From: Verrucomicrobiota bacterium
Lineage (GTDB): Bacteria > Verrucomicrobiota > Verrucomicrobiia > Opitutales > Opitutaceae
Length of the DNA: 64,000 bases
Reading direction: 5' to 3'
Assembly (NCBI GenBank): GCA_016222805.1
Contig: JACRQG010000008.1
Location: 397,213 to 461,212 of the forward strand
In this document: piece after piece, positions 17,378-29,074 of the stretch
Position numbering within the stretch: the stretch's first letter is position 1
Layout of the letters: every line of letters starts with the position of its first letter
Position numbers and translations under genes: made by a program
The notes under the pieces: model-generated
What the model was told of the DNA's origin: nothing
Seen by the model: the letters and a program-made list of their open reading frames with translations, nothing else
The model's database searches: none

Positions 17378-18268
17378 TCAGACGTGGTCGCGGTAAGCCT
17401 GGACGATCTTCCGCAGGTAATCGTCCTGATCGGTGGCCCAGAGGCGGGTCGAGAAGACCTCGACCTCGTTGAAGCCGCGGTAGCCGGTGGCCTCGACCCA
17501 GGCGCGGATCTGGCGCAGGGGAATGCAGCCTTCGCCCATCAGGCCGCGGTCGTTGAGGAGATCGATGGTGGGCGTGCGCCAGTCGCACACATGGTAGGCG
17601 AAAAGGGCCCCGAGCCTGCCGCACCGGGCGATCTCCGCCTGCAGGGTCGGGTCCCACCACAGGTGGTAGACATCCACGGCGACGCCGACGTGCGGCGACC
17701 GAAGCTGCTCCACCATGTCGTTGGCCTGACCGAGGGTATTCACGGCCGAGCGGCTGTCCGCGTACATCGGGTGCAGCGGCTCGATGGCGAGCTTCACGCC
17801 GGCGGCTTGTGCCTCGGGCAGCACCGCGGCAATGCCGTCGAGGATCTGCTGGCGCGACTCCGAAAGCGGCTGCCCGGGCACCGCCCCGCAGACCAGCACG
17901 ATCAACGGCGCGCCCAGGGCGTGCGCCTCGGCAATGGCGCGGCGGTTGTCATCGATGGCCTTCCCGCGGTCCTCCGCCGTGCGGGCCGGAAAGAAACCGC
18001 CCCGGCAGAGCGAGACCACGGCCAGCCCGCGCTCGCGGAGCAGGCGGCCCGTGGCCGCGATGTCGCGCCCGGCAAGGGTGTCGCGCCAGACCGTGATCCC
18101 GGAGACGCCCGCCGCGGCGAACTTCGCGGCTGCGACCTCGATGGGCCACGGCTTGGTCGTGATGGTGTGCACGCAGAGGCGGCGGAGATCGGGGAGCGGG
18201 GCGGCAGGGGCGGCAGGGGCGGCAGGGGCGGCAGGGGCGGGAGAGGACACGAGGAGAAGAGACTGCAT
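17378..18268 (-). CDS. Sugar phosphate isomerase/epimerase (AP endonuclease 2-type TIM barrel)
   Basis: A 296-residue TIM-barrel protein of the xylose isomerase-like family. Metal-site strands are visible: L-A-I-E-P-L-H-P, V-A-V-D-V-Y-H-L-W-W-D, F-A-Y-H-V-C-D-W and F-N-E-V-E-V-F-S. Members isomerise or epimerise keto-sugars or inosose-type compounds, matching the downstream Gfo/Idh dehydrogenase. The first 27 residues are low complexity (A-P-A-A-P repeats from a 9-bp tandem repeat) and precede the real first strand L-C-V-H-T-I-T-T-K-P. The ATG at 18268 nearly coincides with the predicted transcription start, so a GTG at 18250 or another later start is possible. Confidence 0.88.
   Translation of the reverse strand: MQSLLLVSSPAPAAPAAPAAPAAPLPDLRRLCVHTITTKPWPIEVAAAKFAAAGVSGITVWRDTLAGRDIAATGRLLRERGLAVVSLCRGGFFPARTAEDRGKAIDDNRRAIAEAHALGAPLIVLVCGAVPGQPLSESRQQILDGIAAVLPEAQAAGVKLAIEPLHPMYADSRSAVNTLGQANDMVEQLRSPHVGVAVDVYHLWWDPTLQAEIARCGRLGALFAYHVCDWRTPTIDLLNDRGLMGEGCIPLRQIRAWVEATGYRGFNEVEVFSTRLWATDQDDYLRKIVQAYRDHV
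18201..18236. repeat. Four perfect tandem copies of a 9-bp unit inside the isomerase gene
   Basis: GCGGCAGGG is repeated four times without a break (18201-18236). On the minus strand it encodes A-P-A repeats at the N-terminus of the isomerase. Because the unit is a multiple of three, copy-number slippage would change only linker length. Confidence 0.9.
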
Positions 18269-18270
18269 CC

Positions 18271-18299
18271 TATATCATATATGATTGCCAAGGCGTCAA
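18271..18299 (-). promoter_or_regulatory. Divergent promoter/operator between isomerase and GntR genes
   Basis: ATCATATATGAT at 18274-18285 is a perfect 12-bp palindrome in an AT-rich patch between divergent genes. On the minus strand TTGACG (18299-18294) and GATATA (18276-18271) are 17 bp apart and make a plausible promoter for the isomerase operon, with the palindrome in the spacer and -10. This is the expected place for autogenous GntR-family control. The palindrome is seen; the binding partner is inferred from position. Confidence 0.6.
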
Positions 18300-18319
18300 A
18301 CCCTTTTCATCCTGCCGCG

Positions 18320-19009
18320 ATGTCCCGTGCGCTGCCGTCCATTCCGGTCCGCCCGCCGACCAAGACCGAACAGGTGCACGGCTGGCTGCGCGAGGCGATC
18401 CTGACGCACGCCCTGGCGCCCGGCACCTACCTGAACATCGACGAACTGGCCCGCCGCCATGGCGTGAGTGCCATTCCCGTGCGGGAGGCGGTGGCCCGCC
18501 TCGCGACGGAGCGCCTCGCGGTCATCCGCCCGCACTTCGGGGCGGAGGTCGCCCCGCTCGACGACCATTCGGTGCACGACGTGTTTGCGCTCCTGGAAGG
18601 CCTGGAGACGGCCTCCGCCGCCCGCGTGGCCGCCCTGGCGAACGCCGAAGACCTCGCGGAACTGGAGACCCTCCTCGGGCAACTCGATCGGGCCGCCGGC
18701 GGCGAGGACCCGGCCGTTTGGGGTCGGGTCAACACCGCCTTTCACCTGCGCCTGGCCGGCATCGCCCGCCTGCCCCTGGTGCAGGACGAGTTGCGCATCG
18801 CTTTCGATCACTGGGAGCGAATCCGCCGGCACTTCTTTCGCACCGCCGCCGGACCCCGCGTGGACGAGGCGCAACAGGAACACCGCGCCATGGTCGAGGC
18901 CGTCCGCCGGGGTACCGCCGGAACGCTGGAGCGCATCCTGCGCCGCCACAACCGCACCGCCCGCGACACCTACCTCCGCGCGCTGACGACACCCGCCCGG
19001 CCCGCATGA
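18320..19009 (+). CDS. GntR-family transcriptional regulator with FCD effector domain
   Basis: A 229-residue repressor-type regulator. The ATG at 18320 is chosen over the one at 18281 because the latter lies inside the operator palindrome. The winged helix is clear: L-R-E-A-I-L-T-H-A-L-A-P-G-T-Y-L-N-I-D-E-L-A-R-R-H-G-V-S-A-I-P-V-R-E-A-V-A-R-L. The C-terminal FCD helical bundle has F-H-L-R-L-A-G-I-A and H-R-A-M-V-E-A-V-R-R-G at the usual metal/effector-site spacing. FCD members bind sugar acids, lactate or similar carboxylates. It is divergent from the isomerase/dehydrogenase pair and probably controls it; the downstream protease is 131 bp away and may be independent. Confidence 0.93.
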   Translation: MSRALPSIPVRPPTKTEQVHGWLREAILTHALAPGTYLNIDELARRHGVSAIPVREAVARLATERLAVIRPHFGAEVAPLDDHSVHDVFALLEGLETASAARVAALANAEDLAELETLLGQLDRAAGGEDPAVWGRVNTAFHLRLAGIARLPLVQDELRIAFDHWERIRRHFFRTAAGPRVDEAQQEHRAMVEAVRRGTAGTLERILRRHNRTARDTYLRALTTPARPA

Positions 19010-19030
19010 GGCGGGCCGCCGCTGTCGCCC

Positions 19031-19058
19031 GCCAGCGAGCGAGGCAGGCGAAGCTGGC
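19031..19058. repeat. Short inverted repeat between GntR and Tricorn genes
   Basis: GCCAGC (19031-19036) and GCTGGC (19053-19058) flank a 16-base loop, 22 bp after the GntR stop. It might be a weak terminator or a REP-like unit; there is no T-run. Confidence 0.25.
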
Positions 19059-19140
19059 AGGAAGATGAGGCGCGCCCTCCTTCCTGACGCCTGCCCGCAA
19101 TCGCGTTGCACCCGCGGGCGCGGCTGCCTCTCCTGTCGGG

Positions 19141-22521
<3,381 letters not shown>

Positions 22522-22528
22522 CGCACGA

Positions 22529-22556
22529 GGAGCGGCGCTCGGAAAAGCACCGCTCC
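22529..22556 (+). terminator. Probable hairpin terminator after the Tricorn-like gene
   Basis: GGAGCGG (22529-22535) pairs with CCGCTCC (22550-22556); an inner GC/GC pair lies beyond one mismatch, closing a loop containing GGAAAA. It begins 8 bp after the stop, between convergent genes. There is no T-run. Confidence 0.4.
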
Positions 22557-22599
22557 GCATCGCGCGCCGGGCAGGCCGACCCCGCCCGGCGCTGACGCG

Positions 22600-23064
22600 C
22601 TACGCCGTCACCATGTCGATCACCGCCGGGTGCACCAGCCGCTCGAAGTCGGCGTAGGCCATCGTGATCGTCTCGGTATGGGTGCCGGCGTTGAAGGTGA
22701 TCTCGCGCTCCTGCGCCAGACCGGCGGTCACGTGCACCTTTAGGCCATAGATCGGCCCGAGCGGCGGCATCGCGCCCAGCTCGCAGTCCGGGAACATCTC
22801 CCGAATCTCGCGCTCGCTCGCGAGTTTCACGTGCTCGGTCTCGAGCATCTCGCGCAGCTCGTGGATCAGGATCCGGCGGCTGGCCGGCAGCACGAGCATC
22901 TCCGGCACGTCCTCGACCTTGATGATGATCGTCTTGGCGAAGCTGCGGGCCGGCACGTGCGCCGACATCGCCACTTCCGCCGCGGTGAATGCCTGGGAAT
23001 GCCGGATGCTCACGTACTTGATGTGATGTTCATCCAGATACTGGATCAATCGGCTCGAGGCCAT
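22600..23064 (-). CDS. YbaK/EbsC-family aminoacyl-tRNA deacylase
   Basis: A 154-residue protein that probably hydrolyses mischarged tRNA. The start at 23064 is firm: AAGGAGGAGTC stands directly before the ATG, the clearest Shine-Dalgarno in the window. Family features are F-T-A-A-E-V-A near residue 26, S-F-A-K-T-I-I-I-K with the conserved Lys, V-L-P-A-S-R-R-I, and P-D-C-E-L-G-A-M-P-P-L-G, close to the canonical G-x-x-x-P-x-G loop. The tail I-T-F-N-A-G-T-H-T-E-T-I fits YbaK proteins. Which misacylated tRNA it clears is not clear. It stands alone, convergent with the protease. Confidence 0.9.
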   Translation of the reverse strand: MASSRLIQYLDEHHIKYVSIRHSQAFTAAEVAMSAHVPARSFAKTIIIKVEDVPEMLVLPASRRILIHELREMLETEHVKLASEREIREMFPDCELGAMPPLGPIYGLKVHVTAGLAQEREITFNAGTHTETITMAYADFERLVHPAVIDMVTA

Positions 23065-23268
23065 GACTCCTCCTTCGGTTGCTGGTGGATGTCGCGATGG
23101 GACGGAACGGAATCCGCCCGGCGGCGACGCGTGGCCGGGCGTCTCCGGGTTTGACCGGAGTCTAGCCCGGTCCGGCCGGAAGTAAACGCCGGAAGGAGGA
23201 ATCCCCGCGCACGGCAAAACCGGCCGCGGTCCCCCGGGGCCGGTTCAGCCGATCCCTCTCCGCGAGCC

Positions 23269-23700
23269 TCAGGCCCGCGCGAGTTCCCAGGTGCCCTCGC
23301 CGGCCGCCTCGGCCGGGGTCGAGTCGTACTTGCCCTTCAGGCGGCCTTCCTTCCACTCGCCCGAAAGCCGGCTCTTGCCCGGCGTACCCTGGATCTCCCA
23401 CTCGAACACGAGCTCCAGTTTGGCGCCGTCCACCTTGATGGAGGTCACCTTCGCCGGGATGTTCGCCCCATCGAAGGTGAAGGAGGCTTCGCCGGACCAA
23501 CCGGTGGAGCTCTCGTTCTTCAGCTTCAGGCGCAAGGCGCCGCCCGATTCATTGGTGGCCTTCCACGTGCCGGCATACTCGCCGGCCGCGATGGTAGCGA
23601 CCGACTGTTTCGCCGCAGCCGGGGAGGCGGGCTTGGTTTGCGCCGCGTACGCGACGGTTCCGAGCAGGAGGCAGGAAACGAGAAGGGAAACGGATTTCAT
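23269..23700 (-). CDS. Small secreted beta-rich protein of unknown function
   Basis: A 143-residue protein starting at the ATG at 23700, which gives a classic signal peptide (M-K-S-V-S-L-L-V-S-C-L-L-L-G-T-V-A-Y-A-A). After an Ala/Pro linker, short strands alternate with turns: Y-A-G-T-W-K-A-T-N, L-R-L-K-L-K-N-E, G-E-A-S-F-T-F-D-G, L-E-L-V-F-E-W-E and L-S-G-E-W-K-E-G-R-L-K-G-K-Y. This resembles the lipocalin-like or DUF-type barrels often secreted by Verrucomicrobia. It follows the sulfatase on the same strand (59 bp) and may belong to the same transcript. No family is assigned. Confidence 0.65.
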   Translation of the reverse strand: MKSVSLLVSCLLLGTVAYAAQTKPASPAAAKQSVATIAAGEYAGTWKATNESGGALRLKLKNESSTGWSGEASFTFDGANIPAKVTSIKVDGAKLELVFEWEIQGTPGKSRLSGEWKEGRLKGKYDSTPAEAAGEGTWELARA

Positions 23701-23759
23701 GAGGGTGCGGAGGCCGGCAGCAGGGCCCAAAAGGGGCCCCGCGGTCAACGCAGAATCGG

Positions 23760-25313
23760 TCAGGGACCGAAGCCCGCCATCCAGGCCAGCTGCGGCCAAC
23801 CGTCGCGGACATAGGGTTGCGCCTCGCCCGGGGTGCTGCGGCCGCGCTCGATAGTGCTCTTCATCAGTCTTCCCAGGCGCTGGACGATCTCCGGGTGGCG
23901 TTCAACCAGGTTGGTGGTCTCTTTCGGGTCGGCGACCAGGTCGTAAAGCTGGAAGGGCGGCAGGCCCTCGAAACTGTCGGGCTTGGGCTGGGTCCAGGGC
24001 GAGGGGGAGCGGGTCGGCGGGCTCCAGCCTCCCGAACCCGGAGCCAGGATCAACTTCCACTGTCCCTGCCGGATGGAGAACTCCCCTTCGGAGGAATGAT
24101 GCACGAGCGCCTCGCGCCGACTGGCCGGCGGCGGCTGGCCCCGCAGCAGCGCCAGCAGGCTCGAACTGTCCTCGGCCGCGGTCGCCGGGAGCGGGGCGCC
24201 CAGAAACTCCGCCAGGGTCGCATAAACATCGAGATGACCGATAACCTCGGCACAGCGGGAGCCGGGCGCAGTCACCCCGGGCCAGCGCACAAAGAACGGC
24301 ACGCGATGGCCGCCCTCGAAGGAGTCGGACTTGGAACCGCGATAGCCACCGGTCGAGTCGTGACCGAGGTCGCGGTGCCGCGGGATGTCGCCGGCCGGTG
24401 CGTAGCCGTTGTCGGTGGTGAAGATCACCAGCGTGCGGCGCGCGAGGTTGTGTTGTTCCAACGCGCCCAGGATCGCGCCGATGTCGGCGTCGATCTGCCG
24501 GATGAAATCGCCATAAAGCGTCGGCGTGGACCCGGCGAACTTGGGCGTCGGCAGGGTGGGTGTGTGCGGTCCGGCCAGGGCGAGGTAGAGGAAGAAGGGC
24601 CGGCCATCGCGAGCCGCCGCCCGTTCCGCCAGATACGCGACGGTCTTCTCCGTCAGCCGGGGCTGCACCTCCTCCATCTTGAAGTCGGCTCCGATCGGGC
24701 CCGCCCGCCACAGCTTTGGAGCCGGGCTGTCCCCCACCCGGCCGGCCGGCGGCGCGGTCACGCGGTCGTCCTGAATCCACACATAGGGCGGCATGTCGAG
24801 GGATGCGCTGATGCCGAAGAACCGATCAAAACCATGGGCCACCGGGCCACCGCCGACGGGTTGGCCGAAGTCCACGGCTTCCGCCCCCGGACCGGTCTTC
24901 ACCCAGTCGAGCCCGAGGTGCCACTTGCCGAACATCGCGGTCGCGTACCCCTGCGTTCGCAGGAATCCGGGCAGGGTGAGCCGTCCCGGTTCGACCAAGC
25001 TGGGGCTGTAGCCCTGCAGCACGCCGCGCTTGAGCCGGCCGCGCCAGGAATAACGCCCGGTGAGCAGCGTGTAGCGCGTCGGGGTGCAGACGCCGGAGGA
25101 GGAATGGGCGTCGCTGAAGATCATCCCCTCCCGCGCCAACCGGTCGAGATGCGGCGTCTGCCAGAGGCTCTTGGGGTTGAGGCACGACACGTCGCCGATG
25201 CCCATGTCGTCCGCGAGAATGAAGAGCACGTTGGGCTTTTCGGCCGCACCGCCCGGTGCAGCCCAGGCCAGCGCGAGGACGAGCGCCGTGGCGGCGGCCA
25301 GGCGCCGGCGCAC
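23760..25313 (-). CDS. Secreted formylglycine-dependent sulfatase
   Basis: A 517-residue sulfatase if translation starts at the GTG at 25313, which directly opens a signal peptide (R-R-R-L-A-A-A-T-A-L-V-L-A-L-A-W-A-A-P-G-G-A-A). The frame is open to an ATG at 25469, which overlaps the upstream stop by 4 bp, but that extension translates a REP-like repeat. Motifs are N-V-L-F-I-L-A-D-D-M-G-I-G-D-V, V-C-T-P-T-R with the formylglycine Cys near residue 76 (C-x-P-T-R), G-K-W-H-L-G and F-T-T-D-N-G. The long insert with G-V-L-Q-G-Y-S-P is typical of S1 glycan sulfatases. It follows the helical-toroid protein in the putative polysaccharide locus. Confidence 0.9.
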   Translation of the reverse strand: MRRRLAAATALVLALAWAAPGGAAEKPNVLFILADDMGIGDVSCLNPKSLWQTPHLDRLAREGMIFSDAHSSSGVCTPTRYTLLTGRYSWRGRLKRGVLQGYSPSLVEPGRLTLPGFLRTQGYATAMFGKWHLGLDWVKTGPGAEAVDFGQPVGGGPVAHGFDRFFGISASLDMPPYVWIQDDRVTAPPAGRVGDSPAPKLWRAGPIGADFKMEEVQPRLTEKTVAYLAERAAARDGRPFFLYLALAGPHTPTLPTPKFAGSTPTLYGDFIRQIDADIGAILGALEQHNLARRTLVIFTTDNGYAPAGDIPRHRDLGHDSTGGYRGSKSDSFEGGHRVPFFVRWPGVTAPGSRCAEVIGHLDVYATLAEFLGAPLPATAAEDSSSLLALLRGQPPPASRREALVHHSSEGEFSIRQGQWKLILAPGSGGWSPPTRSPSPWTQPKPDSFEGLPPFQLYDLVADPKETTNLVERHPEIVQRLGRLMKSTIERGRSTPGEAQPYVRDGWPQLAWMAGFGP

Positions 25314-25389
25314 ACCGTGAAGTGTGCTCTTTTCCTGTGGACGCGAAGACCCCGGCGCGCGTTCTGCCGCGAGGTCGCCGGCACGCCGC

Positions 25390-25411
25390 GGGGCGGGGTC
25401 GCCCCGCCTAC
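25390..25411 (+). repeat. REP-like palindrome, copy 1
   Basis: Core GGCGGGG-TCG-CCCCGCC followed by TAC, preceded by GG. It lies 54 bp after the stop of the minus-strand gene ending at 25466, within the possible N-terminal extension of the sulfatase. It is identical over 22 bp to copy 2, and to copy 4 on the other strand. Confidence 0.8.
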
Positions 25412-25465
25412 AAGGACGGGCCGGTCTTTCTTTCGAGGCAGCAAAGAGGGCAGGCGGCAGGAGTT

Positions 25466-27166
25466 TCATGGGGAAGCAGTGACGGTAAGTTCCAGTTTCG
25501 CACCGGCCGCCAGTTTCACCGGCAGGCCCGCGGCCAGCTCGCGGCCGCTGTGGCTTTCGACCCGGGCTCCGGCCTGGCGCACTTGATAGCGCCGGTTCGC
25601 CTGCACCGTGAACCACTCCGGGAACTGGTTGATGCGCGGCCAGTCGATCGGGAGCTTCAGGTTTTCGGCGTGCCGCGGCCGGTCGAAGACGAGGGTGCCC
25701 TCCCAGGGTTTCTCCGCCGCCACCACGACCGCGAGCGCGTCACCTTCGCGCACCGCCCCGAGCCGCAAGTCCGCCCGCCACGGTTGCGCCGTCACCCCCT
25801 GGGTCTTCCACAGGCAGTACATGATGGTGGTGCGCGCGAAATTTCCGTCCCCATGCCACGCCTCGATGATGCCATTGGGCTGCTGGTAGGTCCACATGTG
25901 CTGGATCTCGGAGTCCATCCAGGCGGTCACCGAAGCCACCCGCGGATCCGCCGCGAGGCGGTTGTAGAGGTTGAGCGCGCTCTCGATCGAGTCGGCGTAG
26001 CCATCCATGCCCCCCCGGGGACGCGCGGCCGAGGCGCCTTCCCAGCCGAAGCCGCGATACTTCCCGTCCATCGCCGCGAGCGGGCGCACGATCGCTTCCC
26101 GATAGGCGGTCGTCCCGTCGACGAGGTAGACCGTGTAATAGGCATCGTAGACGTAGCCCCACGAATCGGAGATGCCGCGGTTCACGATCGCGCCCGTGCG
26201 CGGGTTGATGGCGTTGTAGAACATCCCGTCTTCGTTCACCCCGACGGCGAGGATGCGGTCGAGCATCTCGTGGACGTGGGGTTCGTAGGTCGCCTTCTTC
26301 GCCGTCCACTCCGCCCCGCCCGGCCGGCGCCCGGCGAAGTGCAGCGTGGCGTAGAACTCGCACAACCCGCTCACAATCTCGCAGCCGTGGTCGCGCAGGC
26401 CCAGGCTCGCAAAGTCCCGCGTGGGGTGGTTCCGGCCTTCCGGGAGCAGATAGGTGTCCGCCAGCCGGATGCCCCAGCGCAGGTACTTCTCCTCGCACCC
26501 GCTCATCCAGTAGATCCGCGCCAGGGCCTGCAGGTAATCGCCGCTGACTTCCACCGCGACCGCCTTGTCGACGCCCTTGAGCGGCACCTTGCCGAAGGGA
26601 GTCTCGACCGCCGCGAGGGCAAAGGAATCGTCGATCAGCTCGAACATCCGCTCGCTCCAGGGGCTCGGCCCCAGCCACTCCGTCAGCGCGAGCAGGCCGT
26701 CCTTCACATACTCGGCCGAGTTGAAGAAGATCCGCTCGGCGTTCGCCTCGGGAAACCGGAGTCCCAGGGTGCCCTTGAGGTTGTACTCGTCGGTGAGCCG
26801 CAGCCAGCCGGGCCGCGCGGTGAGACGTCGTTCCGCCTCCAGCATGGGACGCAACTTTGCGGCCAGCAGCGGCCGCTCGGTGAAGTCGGCGCTCAGGACC
26901 ATGAAGGGGTAGTTGTCGGCCGCGCTGTCACGGCCGTTCCAATACGGACTGTCCTTGAGGTTGCGGGGAATGAGACCGGTCGTGGGTTCCGCCACCCCCA
27001 GCCAGCCATGCAGGTAGCGGTTGCAGCGGTTCAACCCCTCCTGCACGAGGGCTCCCTGCGCGGCCGCACGCTCGAACGCGCTCCGGGAAGGTTCGGCGGC
27101 CGGCAGCGAACACCACACGGTGCCGGCCAAGAGCAGCAGGAGTCGGGGCGCAGGAACGGGGTTCAT
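25466..27166 (-). CDS. Secreted protein with predicted (alpha/alpha) toroid fold; putative glycan-active enzyme
   Basis: A 566-residue exported protein with a signal peptide (L-L-L-L-L-A-G-T-V-W-C-S-L-P-A-A) and, exceptionally here, a GAAGGG sequence just before the ATG. The body is helical with aromatic-rich loops typical of (alpha/alpha)6 barrels: G-R-D-S-A-A-D-N-Y-P-F, Y-L-Q-A-L-A-R-I-Y-W-M-S-G, W-G-I-R-L-A-D-T-Y, W-G-Y-V-Y-D-A-Y-Y-T-V-Y and Y-A-D-S-I-E-S-A-L-N-L-Y-N-R. A beta-rich C-terminal domain closes the chain. Many glycoside hydrolases and polysaccharide lyases look like this, but I cannot name the family. Its stop overlaps a possible ATG of the sulfatase. Confidence 0.7.
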   Translation of the reverse strand: MNPVPAPRLLLLLAGTVWCSLPAAEPSRSAFERAAAQGALVQEGLNRCNRYLHGWLGVAEPTTGLIPRNLKDSPYWNGRDSAADNYPFMVLSADFTERPLLAAKLRPMLEAERRLTARPGWLRLTDEYNLKGTLGLRFPEANAERIFFNSAEYVKDGLLALTEWLGPSPWSERMFELIDDSFALAAVETPFGKVPLKGVDKAVAVEVSGDYLQALARIYWMSGCEEKYLRWGIRLADTYLLPEGRNHPTRDFASLGLRDHGCEIVSGLCEFYATLHFAGRRPGGAEWTAKKATYEPHVHEMLDRILAVGVNEDGMFYNAINPRTGAIVNRGISDSWGYVYDAYYTVYLVDGTTAYREAIVRPLAAMDGKYRGFGWEGASAARPRGGMDGYADSIESALNLYNRLAADPRVASVTAWMDSEIQHMWTYQQPNGIIEAWHGDGNFARTTIMYCLWKTQGVTAQPWRADLRLGAVREGDALAVVVAAEKPWEGTLVFDRPRHAENLKLPIDWPRINQFPEWFTVQANRRYQVRQAGARVESHSGRELAAGLPVKLAAGAKLELTVTASP

Positions 27167-27271
27167 CCCTTCATTCTCCCCGCGACCAACCGCAGGTGGC
27201 GACGCTTTTTCGCCCGGCGAGGCCAGCCCGCCACCGATGCCTCTATTGCGACTGGCAGTCTCGGGAAGGCG

Positions 27272-28856
27272 TCACCCCACCCGGACGGTCGCCCGGAAGG
27301 GAGTCAGGCCGGTGAGGTAGACGCTCTGACCATCCCATTTGGGCAGCGCCCCGCGTAACTGCGTGTAGGTGTGCTCGGCCCACCCGGGGCCAAACTCGAT
27401 CGTGTCGCCGCCGGCGACGTAGCGGCCGGTGCCCCCCCGCAGGAGGTAGGCATCCGCCACGCCCGGCACCGGCTCCACGCCCTGCAACTTGCCCCCGTGC
27501 CGGAAGGCCAGCTCGATCGCCACCGGCACGCCGGAGGTGCCGTCGAGTGAGAACTCGAGCGTGAAACGACCCGCGGCCTCGGTCACGGTGACGACCGCCT
27601 CGAGGTGTTGGATATTGCTCTGCTGACGCCGCGCCTTGCTGTCGGCCGCCAGCGTGCCGTTGGGCGCCATCCTCACGTGCTCGCCGCCGGCGATCTGATC
27701 CTTGCTCAACGGCTGAAAATACGGGCCGGCAAGCGTCTGGCGCAGGATATAGCGCCCGTCGCGCACCTCCAGCGTGTCGGCCGAGAACTGCCCTTTGCCG
27801 AAAAACGCACTGGCCACGCGCAGCGCCTCGAGGGCCGCCGCCCCCCGGCGGAACGAGAACAGGGTGGTGTTGGCCGCCAGGATCGTGCCGCTGGCCGTGC
27901 CACGGCGGATGCGCGCCAGGTTGGAGTGGCTGAAGACGCGGGCGTAAGTACGCGTAATAGTACCGCGCCATGCTGCCGCGCTGGTAGCGATCCTGCCGGC
28001 GCGAGGCCTCGGTCACCACCTCGCCGTCGGGATGCACGTAGTAGAGTGTCATCTCGAGATTCTTGCGCACGGGCTCATACAGCTCCGGCCGCTGCAACAG
28101 GCGCGCCACCGTGATCAGCGCCCGATCCACGATCGGCGAGTAGACCGTCGTGCTCTTCTCGGTGTACTGGCCGTCGGGATCGACGTCGATGGTCTCCGCC
28201 AGCCATTGCTCGATGCGGGCGACGTACCGCGGATTGGGAAACACCGAGTTCGCCAGCGCCAGCGCGCCGCAAACGACCCAGCGGTGATTGGGCGTGTGGA
28301 CCCCACCGGTGACCAGGCCGTCCGCACCGCGCACCACAAAGCGGGAAAGTTCGGCGCCGAGGGTCTGCCACTCGGTGTCGGAGCTGGAGCGCAGGAGGGC
28401 GCAGGAGGGCGTGATGATCTCGAGGAGGAAGGCGGTGTCGGGCGGAGAGCGGAAGTTGGTCGAGTAGAGATCCACCGTGCCGTCCTCATACTGGGCGGCC
28501 AGCAAGGCGCGGGTCGCGAGCCGCAGCGGCTCAACCAGTTCGCGCGACCGCTGGTACTTGCCCCCAGGGGAAAAGGCCGCGCTCACCAGCGCCGCGATCA
28601 TCGCCGCCGTGCCGTGCGGCGTGTGAATGCCATATTCGTTGGGGATCGCCCCGAGCCAGCGGTGGCCGGCCCGGCGTTCCTGCTTGGCCAGCAGTTCCGG
28701 CACGCGGGCATCATTGGCCCGGACCAACTCCCGGAGCAGTTCCTCGGTGGCCGCATCACGCGCCCGGAGCAGCGGAGTGCCCAGGGCGGCGAGCGTGGTG
28801 GCGGCGGAGCCGGCACGGAGGAAATCGCGACGGGAAGAGAGGATGGGGTCGGGCAT
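27272..28856 (-). pseudogene. Tat-exported putative polysaccharide-active protein, interrupted by a frameshift
   Basis: The first part starts at the ATG at 28856 with a twin-arginine signal (S-S-R-R-D-F-L-R-A-G) and runs about 300 residues to M-A-R-Y-Y-Y-A-Y. The sensible sequence then continues in another frame (A-R-V-F-S-H-S-N-L-A-R-I-R-R-G-T) to the stop at 27272, giving about 527 residues in all. One extra base in GTAAGTA (27944-27950) would explain the shift. The N-terminal half is helical, toroid-like; the C-terminal half is a beta sandwich, as in some polysaccharide lyases and heparinase-like enzymes. It may be a recent pseudogene or a sequencing error. The intact coding character of both halves argues for a very recent event or an error. 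Confidence 0.7.
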
Positions 28857-29074
28857 GATGACGGTGGCGCCCGATCCTCGGCGCACGTCAGGGGACGGCG
28901 CGAGCCGAAAGCGCGAACGGCATCGGACGGCGCGCGGTTGCGCCCGTGCTGGCAGCCGAGGTCGGCAGCCTCTGGGGGCACCTCCGGTCCACGAGCGATG
29001 CCGGCCTCAACGAGGCCGGCTACAGGTGGCCACGCCTTCGGCTCGAGCGCGGCGACTGTAGAGTTGACGACACC

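Noticed and set aside
18201..18236. Possible CRISPR-like or minisatellite array
   Set aside because: Four 9-bp units without spacers in a coding frame; a simple tandem repeat.
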